From NCBI RefSeq assembly GCF_900091475.1, contig NZ_FMIB01000002.1:6200001-6264000 (forward strand): a stretch of DNA of 64,000 nt. The letters are read 5' to 3'. The notes under the pieces are model-generated. The model was not told the DNA's origin and did not search any database. It saw only the letters and a list, made by a program, of their open reading frames with translations. The number at the start of each line of letters is the position of its first letter. The first letter of the stretch is position 1. This stretch comes from Micromonospora chersina. GTDB lineage: Bacteria; Actinomycetota; Actinomycetes; Mycobacteriales; Micromonosporaceae. Position numbers and translations under genes: made by a program. Below are positions 56,438-64,000 of this stretch, one piece after another.

Positions 56438-57601
56438 GTGAGGCAGAAGCTCGCACGGGTGCTGGGTGGCGTCGCCATCGGCGCGCTCGTTTTCAGTGGC
56501 GCGGCCTGCAAGGCTGACAGTGGTAGTGACGCGGGTGGCAGCAAGGCCGCCTGCGACCTGAAGATCGGCTTCTTCGGCCCGCTGACCGGTGACGCCGCCG
56601 GTCTCGGTATCCACATGCGCAACGGCACCAAGCTGGCCATCGACCAGTACAACAAGGACAACGCGGACTGCAAGGTCCAGCTCTCCGAGTACGACTCGCA
56701 GGGCGACCCGGCCAAGGCCCCGGCCCTGGCGCAGCAGGCGGTCGGCGACAGCAAGGTCGTCGGCATCATCGGCCCGGCGTTCTCCGGTGAGTCCGAGGTT
56801 GCGGACCCGATCTTCGACGAGGCCGGCCTGCCGATCATCACGCCGTCGGCGACCCGTCCGAGCCTGAGCACCAAGAACTGGAAGATCTTCCACCGGGGCG
56901 TCGGTAACGACACCTCGCAGGGCCCGGCCGCCGGCCGGTACATCAAGAACGTCCTGAAGGCCGAGAAGGTCTACGTGGTCGACGACCAGTCGGCGTACGG
57001 CCAGGGCCTGGTCGACGAGGTGAAGAAGGTTCTCGGCTCGGTCGCGGGCGAGGACAAGATCCAGGTCAAGCAGACCAACTTCTCCGCCGTGGTCACCAAG
57101 ATCCAGAGCAGCGGTGCGAACGTCCTCTTCTTCGGTGGCTACTACACCGAGGCCGGCCTGCTGCTCAAGCAGCTCAAGGGCGCGGGCTGGAAGGGCACGA
57201 TGGTCGCCGGTGACGGTGTCAACGACGCCAACTTCATCAAGGTCGCCGGCGAGCAGGTCGCCGAGGGCACGATCCTGACCTGCCCGTGCGCCCCGGCCAC
57301 CGCGGCCAAGGGCTCCTTCGTGACCGACTACAAGGCGGCCTTCGACAACGCCGAGCCGGGCACCTACGCCGACGTGTCGTACGACATCACGAAGATCTTC
57401 CTCGAGGGCATCAAGAGCGGTAAGTCCTCCCGGGCCGACCTGCTCAGCTTCGTGAACTCCTACAACAAGGCCGGCGGCGCCACGGGCGTCACCTACAAGT
57501 TCGAGTCCAACGGCGAGCTTGACCCCGCTCAGGTGCTGGTCTGGGCGTTCAAGGTGAACGCGGGCAAGGTCGTCCCCGACATCGAGATCCCCAAGTCCTG
57601 A
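56438..57601 (+). CDS. livJ: Branched-chain amino acid ABC transporter, substrate-binding lipoprotein
   Basis: 387 residues from GTG 56438, strong GGAGGAGGG upstream. Lipobox FSGAAC, then a type 1 binding protein: IGFFGPLTGDAAGLGIHMRNG, VVGIIGPAFSGES, PIITPSATRPSLS, VYVVDDQSAYGQGL, VLFFGGYYTEAGLLLKQL. Codons are unusually biased to C-ending with AAG for Lys, as in highly expressed genes. First gene of livJHMGF. Ligand likely a branched-chain or related amino acid, inferred from family. Confidence 0.94.
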   Translation: MRQKLARVLGGVAIGALVFSGAACKADSGSDAGGSKAACDLKIGFFGPLTGDAAGLGIHMRNGTKLAIDQYNKDNADCKVQLSEYDSQGDPAKAPALAQQAVGDSKVVGIIGPAFSGESEVADPIFDEAGLPIITPSATRPSLSTKNWKIFHRGVGNDTSQGPAAGRYIKNVLKAEKVYVVDDQSAYGQGLVDEVKKVLGSVAGEDKIQVKQTNFSAVVTKIQSSGANVLFFGGYYTEAGLLLKQLKGAGWKGTMVAGDGVNDANFIKVAGEQVAEGTILTCPCAPATAAKGSFVTDYKAAFDNAEPGTYADVSYDITKIFLEGIKSGKSSRADLLSFVNSYNKAGGATGVTYKFESNGELDPAQVLVWAFKVNAGKVVPDIEIPKS

Positions 57602-57635
57602 CCGGTTCGTCCGGTCCCGGCACGGGACACCAGGC

Positions 57636-57666
57636 GTGCGGCCGGGAGATTTCCTCCCGGCCGCAC
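57636..57666 (+). terminator. Intercistronic hairpin between livJ and livH
   Basis: GTGCGGCCGGGAG (57636-57648) / CTCCCGGCCGCAC (57654-57666), perfect 13-bp arms, loop ATTTC. Being inside an operon it probably stabilises livJ mRNA or ends a fraction of transcripts so the binding protein is made in excess. Confidence 0.75.
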
Positions 57667-57694
57667 CGCTTGGCCGCACAGTTGGAGCCCCCAC

Positions 57695-58645
57695 TTGAAC
57701 TTCGATGAGCTCTTCGGGAACTTCCCGGCGCTGACCATCACCGGCCTGGAGCAGGGCGCGATCTACGCGCTCATCGCTCTCGGCTACACCCTGGTGTACG
57801 GCGTTCTGCGCCTGATCAACTTTGCTCACTCCGAGGTCTTCATGGTCGGTACCTTCACCGCCCTGTGGACCTGGCAGGCCCTCGGCTACGACCAGAACTC
57901 GGCCGCCCCGGCCATCGGCCCGCTGATCCTGGCGATCGTCGCCGGTCTCGTGGTGGCCATGGCCGCCTCGGCGATCACCGCGGTCACTGTCGAACTGGTC
58001 GCCTACCGGCCGCTGCGCCGCCGCAACGCGCCGCCGCTGGCCTTCCTCATCACCGCGATCGGCGCCTCGTTCGTGCTCGCCGAGTCGTTCGGCATCAGCA
58101 CCAGCCGGGCCCCGTTCGGCATGCCGGACCTGCTCCCGCAGAAGACGGTCTTCACCCTCTTCGGCGCCGCGGTGACAAACGTCCAGCTGCTCATCCTCGC
58201 GGTCACGCTGATCATGATGATCGCGCTGGACCAGTTCGTGAACCGCAGCCGCCTGGGCCGCGGCATCCGGGCCGTCGCCCAGGACGCGGACACCGCCGCG
58301 CTCATGGGCGTCAACAAGAACCGGGTCATCCTGCTGGTCTTCGTGCTCGGCGGCCTGATGGCCGGCGTGGGCGCCCTGCTGTGGGACATCCGGTTCGGCT
58401 ACACCAAGTTCAACGTCGGCTTCCTGATCGGGCTCAAGGCGTTCTCGGCCGCGGTGCTCGGCGGCATCGGCAACCTGCGCGGCGCGCTGCTCGGCGGCCT
58501 GCTGCTCGGGGTGGTGGAGAACTACGCGGCCGGCCTGTTCGGCGGCGACTGGAAGGACTTCACCGGCTTCGTGCTGCTGATCGTGCTGCTGATGTTCCGC
58601 CCGACCGGTCTGCTCGGCGAATCTCTCGGGAGGGCGCGCGCATGA
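57695..58645 (+). CDS. livH: Branched-chain amino acid ABC transporter permease LivH
   Basis: 316 residues from TTG 57695 (GGAG upstream). Eight or so helices with family marks GLEQGAIYALIALGYTLVYGVLRLINFAHSEVF is the start region (57740-57840), and GLKAFSAAVLGGIGNLRGALLGG the cytoplasmic loop touching the ATPase. Heterodimer partner of LivM. Overlaps livM by 4 bases. Confidence 0.95.
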   Translation: MNFDELFGNFPALTITGLEQGAIYALIALGYTLVYGVLRLINFAHSEVFMVGTFTALWTWQALGYDQNSAAPAIGPLILAIVAGLVVAMAASAITAVTVELVAYRPLRRRNAPPLAFLITAIGASFVLAESFGISTSRAPFGMPDLLPQKTVFTLFGAAVTNVQLLILAVTLIMMIALDQFVNRSRLGRGIRAVAQDADTAALMGVNKNRVILLVFVLGGLMAGVGALLWDIRFGYTKFNVGFLIGLKAFSAAVLGGIGNLRGALLGGLLLGVVENYAAGLFGGDWKDFTGFVLLIVLLMFRPTGLLGESLGRARA

Positions 58646-59796
58646 CCGCCACCGTGGACAAGAAGCGGACCGCGGGCTTCAAGAGCCGCTGGGCGGCGAT
58701 GCCCAAGCAGGTGCGCTGGGCGGCGATCGCCGCACTGGTCGTCCTGCTCTACATCCTGCCCAACAAGTGGTTCTACGAGTACCTCGGCTTCCCGATCGGC
58801 AGCGACTACTTCGCCTTCTACACCACCCGCTCGGACTTCGCGGGCGTGCTCTTCGACACCGCGGTGTTCGTGCTGCTGGCCGTCGGGCTCAACGTGGTGG
58901 TCGGCTTCGCCGGCCTGCTCGACCTGGGCTACTTCGGCTTCTACGCGCTCGGCGCGTACACGGTCGCGTTGCTCACGTCGCCGGAGAGCCGGTTCGGCAC
59001 GAACTGGCCGTGGCTGGCGGCGGTGCCGCTGGCGGTGATGGTGGCGATGGTCTCCGGCGTGATCCTCGGTGGCCCGACGCTGCGCCTGCGCGGTGACTAC
59101 CTGGCCATCGTGACCCTCGGCTTCGCCGAGATGATCCGGCTCTACGCCGCGCGCCAGGACGGTCTCCTCCAGGGCCAGCGGGGCATTCCGGCGATCCCGC
59201 ACCCGCCGGGCACCGGCTCGGACGGCAAGCCGCTGTTCGGGGTGGTCGACGCCCGGCCGTACTACTGGCTGATGCTGACGCTGATCCTCATCGTGCTGCT
59301 GCTGATCCGGAACCTGGCCAACAGCCGGGTCGGCCGGGCCTGGGTGGCCATCCGCGAGGACGAGGACGCCGCCGAGATCATGGGCGTGCCGACGTTCAAG
59401 TACAAGCTGTGGGCGTTCGCCATCGGCGCCGCCGTGGCCGGCCTGACCGGCGCGGTCTTCGCCGGCAAGCAGACGTTCATCAACTCCGACCAGTTCGTGC
59501 TGGAGAGCTCCATCCTGGTGCTCGCCGCGGTGATCCTCGGCGGCGCCGGCAACATCAAGGGCGCCATCGTCGGCGGCGCGGTCACCTGGTACCTGCCGGA
59601 GTGGCTGCGCGGCGTCGGTGACCTCATCGGGGTGGAGTTCGACGCCGCCGAGTACCGGATCCTGGTCTTCGGCCTCGTGGTCATCGTCATGATGATCTTC
59701 CGGCCGCAGGGTCTGGTGCCCAACCGGCGGCGGGCGGCGGAGTTCGCCGACCGGCGCAAGGAAGCGGTTCCCCAGGAGACGGTGCCCAATGAGTGA
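58642..59796 (+). CDS. livM: Branched-chain amino acid ABC transporter permease LivM
   Basis: 384 residues, ATG overlapping the livH stop (ATGA), GGGAGGG upstream. Helices include VLLAVGLNVVVGFAGLLDLG, and the EAA-like ATPase contact IREDEDAAEIMGV followed by AAVILGGAGNIKGAIVGG. A ~50-residue cytoplasmic N-terminus precedes the first helix. Ends 8 bases inside livG. Confidence 0.95.
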   Translation: MTATVDKKRTAGFKSRWAAMPKQVRWAAIAALVVLLYILPNKWFYEYLGFPIGSDYFAFYTTRSDFAGVLFDTAVFVLLAVGLNVVVGFAGLLDLGYFGFYALGAYTVALLTSPESRFGTNWPWLAAVPLAVMVAMVSGVILGGPTLRLRGDYLAIVTLGFAEMIRLYAARQDGLLQGQRGIPAIPHPPGTGSDGKPLFGVVDARPYYWLMLTLILIVLLLIRNLANSRVGRAWVAIREDEDAAEIMGVPTFKYKLWAFAIGAAVAGLTGAVFAGKQTFINSDQFVLESSILVLAAVILGGAGNIKGAIVGGAVTWYLPEWLRGVGDLIGVEFDAAEYRILVFGLVVIVMMIFRPQGLVPNRRRAAEFADRRKEAVPQETVPNE

Positions 59797-60709
59797 GCCG
59801 CAGATGCACAGCGAGCGCGACCAGACCAGCGAGCGGGACATCGCCGACGACGGTCGCAGCACGGTCGGCACCCCGCCGGAGAAGGGCGCGGACACGCCGG
59901 TCGAGCCCACGCCGGGCGAGACCGCCGCGGCCGGGCGGGAGCCGCTGCTGGAGGTCGACCACGTCACCCTCCGCTTCGGCGGTGTGGTCGCTCTCGACGA
60001 CGTCGCCTTCACCCTGTACAAGGGTGAGATCCTCGGCCTGATCGGCCCGAACGGCGCCGGCAAGACGACCTGCTTCAACGCGATGACCGGCGTCTACCGG
60101 CCCACCGAGGGCGAGATCCGGTTCGCCGGGCAGCGGATCAACGGCAAGCGCCGGAGCTGGATCACCAAGGCCGGCATCGCCCGGACGTTCCAGAACATCC
60201 GGCTCTTCCCGGAGATGACCGCGCTGGAGAACGTGATGGTGGGCGCCGACGCCCACCACAAGACCAGCGTGATCTCCGCGATGCTGCGGCTGCCGCGGCA
60301 CTGGCGGGAGGAGCGGCAGGGCCGCGAGCGGGCGTACGAGCTGCTGCGGTTCGTCGGCATCGAGCGCCGCGCCGGGGACCTGGCCCGCAACCTCTCGTAC
60401 GGCGAGCAGCGCCGGCTGGAGATCGCCCGGGCCCTGGCCACGGATCCGACCCTGCTCTGCCTGGACGAGCCGGCCGCCGGCTTCACCCCGGCGGAGAAGG
60501 AGGAACTGAACGGCCTGATCCGGAAGATCCGCGACAATGGCACGACGATCCTGTTGATCGAGCACGACATGCGACTCGTCATGGGCGTGACCGACCGCAT
60601 CGTGGTGCTGGAGTTCGGCAAGAAGATCGCCGAGGGCCTGCCGGCCGAGGTCCGGGAGGACCCGAAGGTGATCGCCGCGTACCTGGGGGTGCCGACCGAT
60701 GCTGCTTGA
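59789..60709 (+). CDS. livG: Branched-chain amino acid ABC transporter ATP-binding protein LivG
   Basis: 306 residues. Walker A IGPNGAGKTTCF, signature LSYGEQRRLEIARAL, Walker B TLLCLDEPAAG, H-loop LIEHDMRLVM: all intact. LivG marks are KAGIARTFQNIRLFPEMTALENVM and ITK. An acidic, probably disordered ~50-residue N-terminal extension is unusual for the family. Overlaps livM by 8 and livF by 11 bases. Confidence 0.95.
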   Translation: MSEPQMHSERDQTSERDIADDGRSTVGTPPEKGADTPVEPTPGETAAAGREPLLEVDHVTLRFGGVVALDDVAFTLYKGEILGLIGPNGAGKTTCFNAMTGVYRPTEGEIRFAGQRINGKRRSWITKAGIARTFQNIRLFPEMTALENVMVGADAHHKTSVISAMLRLPRHWREERQGRERAYELLRFVGIERRAGDLARNLSYGEQRRLEIARALATDPTLLCLDEPAAGFTPAEKEELNGLIRKIRDNGTTILLIEHDMRLVMGVTDRIVVLEFGKKIAEGLPAEVREDPKVIAAYLGVPTDAA

Positions 60710-61409
60710 GATCAACGACCTGACCCTGCTGTACGGGCGGATCCAGGCGCTGCACGGGATCAGCCTGCGCGTCGACGAGGGTGAGGTGGTGGCCCTGATC
60801 GGCGCGAACGGCGCCGGCAAGACCACCACCATGCGGGCGATCTCCGGGCTGCGCCCGGTGGCCTCCGGCTCGATCGTCTTCGACGGGACCGACGTCACCC
60901 GGATGCGGGCCGACCTGCGGGTGGTCCGGGGCATCGGGCAGGCGCCCGAGGGCCGGGGCGTGTTCCCCGGGATGACCGTCGTCGAGAACCTGGAGATGGG
61001 CGCGTACACCCGCAAGGACCGGTCGGGCATCGCCGAGGACATGAAGATGGTCATGGACCTCTTCCCCCGGCTGCACGAGCGGCGCAAGCAGGCCGGTGGC
61101 ACGCTCTCCGGTGGCGAGCAGCAGATGCTGGCGGTGGGCCGGGCCCTGATGGCCCGCCCGAAGCTGCTGCTGCTCGACGAGCCCTCGATGGGGCTCGCGC
61201 CGATGCTGATCCAGCAGATCTTCGAGATCATCACCCGGATCAACGAGCAGGGCACCACCATCCTGCTGGTGGAGCAGAACGCCCAGCAGGCGCTCTCCCG
61301 GGCCCACCGGGGCTACGTGCTGGAGACCGGCCGGATCGTCAAGGAGGGCACCGGCCGGGACCTGCTGCACGACCCGGCGGTCAAGGAGGCGTACCTCGGC
61401 GTCGCCTGA
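60699..61409 (+). CDS. livF: Branched-chain amino acid ABC transporter ATP-binding protein LivF
   Basis: 236 residues. Walker A IGANGAGKTTTMRAISG, LivF mark GIGQAPEGRGVFPGMTVVENLEMG at 60930-61000, signature LSGGEQQMLAVGRALM, Walker B LLLLDEPSMGLAP, H-loop VEQNAQQAL. Pairs with LivG. Last gene of the operon, followed by a hairpin and a short T run. Confidence 0.96.
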   Translation: MLLEINDLTLLYGRIQALHGISLRVDEGEVVALIGANGAGKTTTMRAISGLRPVASGSIVFDGTDVTRMRADLRVVRGIGQAPEGRGVFPGMTVVENLEMGAYTRKDRSGIAEDMKMVMDLFPRLHERRKQAGGTLSGGEQQMLAVGRALMARPKLLLLDEPSMGLAPMLIQQIFEIITRINEQGTTILLVEQNAQQALSRAHRGYVLETGRIVKEGTGRDLLHDPAVKEAYLGVA

Positions 61410-61421
61410 GTCGTACCCGCC

Positions 61422-61464
61422 GGCGGCCGGCCGTCCCCACCCGGGGCGGCCGGCCGCCGCTTTT
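61422..61464 (+). terminator. liv operon intrinsic terminator
   Basis: GGCGGCCGGCCG (61422-61433) / CGGCCGGCCGCC (61447-61458), perfect 12-bp arms with extra CCCC/GGGG pairing in the loop, followed by GCTTTT (T run 61461-61464). The only hairpin in the window with a real T run. Confidence 0.9.
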
Positions 61465-61503
61465 CGCGGCGCCGCCGTCCGCCGGGATGTCGGGGCCACG
61501 GGC

Positions 61504-61509
61504 TAGAGT
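61504..61509 (+). promoter_or_regulatory. polA -10 element (leaderless)
   Basis: TAGAGT at 61504-61509, seven bases before GTG 61517, no Shine-Dalgarno. Confidence 0.55.
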
Positions 61510-61516
61510 CGCTGCC

Positions 61517-64000
61517 GTGACAGCTACGACGCCGCGCCTGCTCCTCGTCGACGGACACTCCCTGGCATACCGGGCGTTCTTCGCCCTGCCGGTGGAGAAC
61601 TTCTCCACCACCACGGGGCAGCCGACCAACGCCGTCTACGGCTTCACCTCGATGCTGATCAACGTGCTCCGCGACGAGCAGCCCAGCCACATCGTGGTCG
61701 CCTTCGACGTCTCCCGCCGCTCCTTCCGGACGGAGAAGTACGCGGAGTACAAGGCCGGCCGCAGCGAGACCCCGACCGACTTCAAGGGCCAGGTCAGCCT
61801 CGTCAAGGAGGTCCTCGCGGCGCTGCGCATCCCGGTCGTGGAGAAGGAGGGCTACGAGGCCGACGACGTCATCGCCACCCTCGCCTGCCAGGCCCGCGAC
61901 CAGGGCATGGACGTGCTGATCACCACCGGCGACCGGGACGCGTTCCAGCTCGTCGGCGATCGGGTCACCGTGCTCTACCCGCGCAAGGGCGTCTCCGACC
62001 TGGCCCGGATGGACCCGGCCGCCGTCGAGGCGAAGTACGGCGTCGGCCCCGGCCGCTACCGCGACCTGGCCGCCCTGGTCGGCGAGACCAGCGACAACCT
62101 GCCCGGCGTCCCGGGTGTCGGCCCGAAGACCGCCGCCAAGTGGATCAACCTCTACGACGGGGTCGAGGGCGTGGTGGCCCGGGCCGACGAGATCAAGGGC
62201 AAGGCCGGCGACAGCCTGCGCGAGCGGCTCGCCGACGTGATCCGCAACTACGAGATCAACTGCCTGGTCACCGACCTGGAGCTGCCGGTGCGCCCGGAGG
62301 ACGCCCGCTGGCAGGGCTGGGACCGGGAGGCCGTGCACCAGGTCTTCGACACCCTCCAGTTCCGCATCCTGCGCGACCGGCTCTACCAGTACCTGGAGGC
62401 CGTCGAGCCGGAGGCCGAGGCCGGCTTCGAGCTGGCCGGGCAGGTGCTCACCGAGCCGGGCGCGCTCGCCGGCTGGCTGGCCACGCACGCCCCGGCCGGC
62501 GCCCCGGTCGGCGTGGCGGTCAAGCTCGACACCGGCCCCAACCGGCGGCACACCGCCGCCGTGACGGGCATGGCGCTGGCCACCGCCGGCGGCGCGGCCG
62601 CCTGGTTCGACCCGGCCACGCTCGATCCCAGGGACGAGGGCGCCCTGGCCGGCTGGCTGGCCGACGAGGCCCGCCCCAAGGTGCTGCACGACAGCAAGCC
62701 GGCCGTGCTCGCGTTCGCCGCGCACGGCTGGGACCTCCAGGGCATCTCCCGTGACACCCAGATCGCCGCCTACCTGGCCCGCCCCGACCAGCGCTCCTAC
62801 GACCTCACCGACCTCGCGCTGCGCTACCTGCACCGCGAGCTGCGGGTCGACGCGCCGGAGAGCGGCCAGCTCACCCTCGACGGGCTCGGCGACGACGGCG
62901 CGGCCGAGCAGAACCTCATGCTCCAGGCCCGGGCCACCCTCGACCTGGCCGACGCGATCGACGCCGAGCTGTCCCGCGACGGCGAGCAGTCCGCCCGGCT
63001 GATGGCCGGCGTCGAGCTGCCGCTCATGCGGGTGCTCGCCACCATGGAGCGCACGGGTATCGCCGCGGACACCCACTACCTGTCGGAGCTGGAGGCGCAC
63101 TTCGCCGCCGAGGTGAAGGCCGCCGCCCAGGGCGCGTACGCGGCGGTCGGTCGGGAGTTCAACCTGGGCTCGCCCAAGCAGCTCCAGGAGATCCTCTTCG
63201 GTGAGCTGGGCCTGCCCAAGACCAAGAAGATCAAGACCGGCTACACCACCGACGCCGACGCCCTCCAGTGGCTCTACGCGCAGAACCCGCACCCGGTGCT
63301 GGAACACCTGCTGCGCCACCGCGACGTCGCCAAGCTCAAGATGACCGTCGACGGGCTGCTCAAGTCGGTCTCCGACGACGGCCGCATCCACACCACGTTC
63401 AACCAGACGGTGGCGGCCACCGGCCGGCTCTCCTCGACCGAGCCCAACCTCCAGAACATCCCGATCCGCACGGAGGAGGGGCGGCGGATCCGGCGGGCCT
63501 TCGTGGTCGGCGAGGGCTACGAGTGCCTGCTCACCGCCGACTACAGCCAGATCGAGATGCGGATCATGGCGCACCTGTCCTCCGACGACGCGCTGATCGA
63601 GGCGTTCAACTCGGGGCACGACTTCCACGCCGCCACCGCCTCCTCGGTCTTCACCGTCGAGGTCGACCAGGTCACCGCCGACCAGCGCCGCAAGATCAAG
63701 GCGATGAACTACGGCCTGGCCTACGGGCTCAGCGCGTTCGGCCTGTCCCAGCAGCTCGGGATCAGCGCCGAGGAGGCCCGCGGCCTCATGGAGAACTACT
63801 TCGCCGGGTTCGGCGGGGTGCGTGACTACCTCCAGGAGGTGGTGGCGCGGGCGCGGCAGGACGGTTACACCTCCACCATCCTGGGCCGCCGCCGCTACCT
63901 GCCCGACCTGGTCAGCGACAACCGGCAGCGCCGGGAGATGGCCGAGCGGATGGCCCTCAACGCCCCGATCCAGGGCTCCGCGGCCGACATCATCAAGGTC
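61517..64000 (+). CDS. polA: DNA polymerase I (3' end outside the window)
   Basis: 828 codons present of about 900. Removes RNA primers and fills gaps in repair and Okazaki maturation. Residues 1-~290 are the 5'-3' exonuclease (LLLVDGHSLAYRAFFALP, EKEGYEADDVIATLA, TTGDRDAFQLV, GVPGVGPKTAAKW). The 3'-5' exonuclease-like region (~310-480) lacks the metal residues (VKLDTGPN and HDSKPAVLAF in place of DTET and YD), so proofreading is lost, as usual in actinobacteria. Polymerase motif A is LTADYSQIEMRIMAHL (D675), motif B RRKIKAMNYGLAYGLS. GTG 61517 with leaderless promoter. Confidence 0.97.
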   Translation, partial: MTATTPRLLLVDGHSLAYRAFFALPVENFSTTTGQPTNAVYGFTSMLINVLRDEQPSHIVVAFDVSRRSFRTEKYAEYKAGRSETPTDFKGQVSLVKEVLAALRIPVVEKEGYEADDVIATLACQARDQGMDVLITTGDRDAFQLVGDRVTVLYPRKGVSDLARMDPAAVEAKYGVGPGRYRDLAALVGETSDNLPGVPGVGPKTAAKWINLYDGVEGVVARADEIKGKAGDSLRERLADVIRNYEINCLVTDLELPVRPEDARWQGWDREAVHQVFDTLQFRILRDRLYQYLEAVEPEAEAGFELAGQVLTEPGALAGWLATHAPAGAPVGVAVKLDTGPNRRHTAAVTGMALATAGGAAAWFDPATLDPRDEGALAGWLADEARPKVLHDSKPAVLAFAAHGWDLQGISRDTQIAAYLARPDQRSYDLTDLALRYLHRELRVDAPESGQLTLDGLGDDGAAEQNLMLQARATLDLADAIDAELSRDGEQSARLMAGVELPLMRVLATMERTGIAADTHYLSELEAHFAAEVKAAAQGAYAAVGREFNLGSPKQLQEILFGELGLPKTKKIKTGYTTDADALQWLYAQNPHPVLEHLLRHRDVAKLKMTVDGLLKSVSDDGRIHTTFNQTVAATGRLSSTEPNLQNIPIRTEEGRRIRRAFVVGEGYECLLTADYSQIEMRIMAHLSSDDALIEAFNSGHDFHAATASSVFTVEVDQVTADQRRKIKAMNYGLAYGLSAFGLSQQLGISAEEARGLMENYFAGFGGVRDYLQEVVARARQDGYTSTILGRRRYLPDLVSDNRQRREMAERMALNAPIQGSAADIIKV

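Noticed and set aside
56438..61409. Urea transporter (urtABCDE) reading of the liv cassette
   Set aside because: No urease genes nearby and the ATPases and permeases carry Liv-type marks; the amino acid assignment is kept, with the ligand left open.

Overview
The window is about 73% GC, uses GTG and TTG starts freely, and shows many short 4-8 bp gene overlaps and leaderless promoters. It reads as a chromosomal segment of a mycelial actinobacterium, most likely Micromonosporaceae (Micromonospora-like): a DUF6244-like small helical protein, a CBM2-carrying rhamnogalacturonan lyase, secreted lipases and Tat-exported PhoX-type enzymes sit around a core gene order. That core order (hisI, trpE, trp-associated membrane protein, trpC-trpB-trpA, lgt, gltBD, pyk, tesB, ANTAR response regulator, polA) resembles the conserved actinobacterial order known from Mycobacterium and Streptomyces. 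No rRNA, CRISPR array, IS element or prophage is visible.

Layout. 1-4.1 kb: the end of one half and all of a second half of a heterodimeric ABC exporter, then a minus-strand ABC-2 exporter operon that ends in its own TetR regulator. 4.1-5.6 kb: a MerR regulator with a clear palindromic operator, translationally coupled to an aldo/keto reductase. 5.7-13 kb: histidine/tryptophan block, with hisI in one uninterrupted frame behind a nucleotidyltransferase domain. 13-17 kb: NUDIX hydrolase, lgt, FAD monooxygenase, GNAT enzyme. 17-23.4 kb: gltB-gltD glutamate synthase. 23.5-30.7 kb: two MFS exporters, a four-helix membrane protein, an M1 peptidase, an SGNH lipase and a TetR regulator with repeated operators.

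30.7-43.5 kb is the accessory part: an 897-residue membrane receptor-like fusion, a PhoX-type protein, a two-gene unit made of a tandem FtsK/SpoIIIE ATPase and a coiled-coil membrane protein, a tiny GntR regulator, a DUF6244-like protein, a pentapeptide-repeat protein, a secreted lipase, a second aldo/keto reductase and a YCII protein. 43.8-48 kb: pyk-tesB, an Rrf2 regulator and a TauE/SafE exporter. 48-53.4 kb: CBM2-PL11 lyase, a luciferase-like monooxygenase, and an Lrp/AsnC regulator divergent from a PLP-dependent sulfur amino acid lyase. 53.4-54.2 kb: a LAGLIDADG endonuclease gene directly downstream of a tRNA gene that has a CAA (Leu) anticodon but a class I fold. 54.3-64 kb: ANTAR response regulator, propeller-like lipoprotein, livJHMGF amino acid importer and polA, which runs off the window.

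How the genes work together: trpE/C/B/A supply the anthranilate, indole-glycerol-phosphate and tryptophan synthase steps (trpD and trpF lie elsewhere), HisI is a histidine step, GltBD makes glutamate, and the liv cassette imports amino acids. Most convergent gene pairs in the second half are separated by long perfect inverted repeats acting as bidirectional terminators. The best candidates for something undescribed are the FtsK-tandem/coiled-coil unit, the receptor fusion, the nucleotidyltransferase-HisI reading frame and the odd tRNA-Leu with its neighbouring homing endonuclease.
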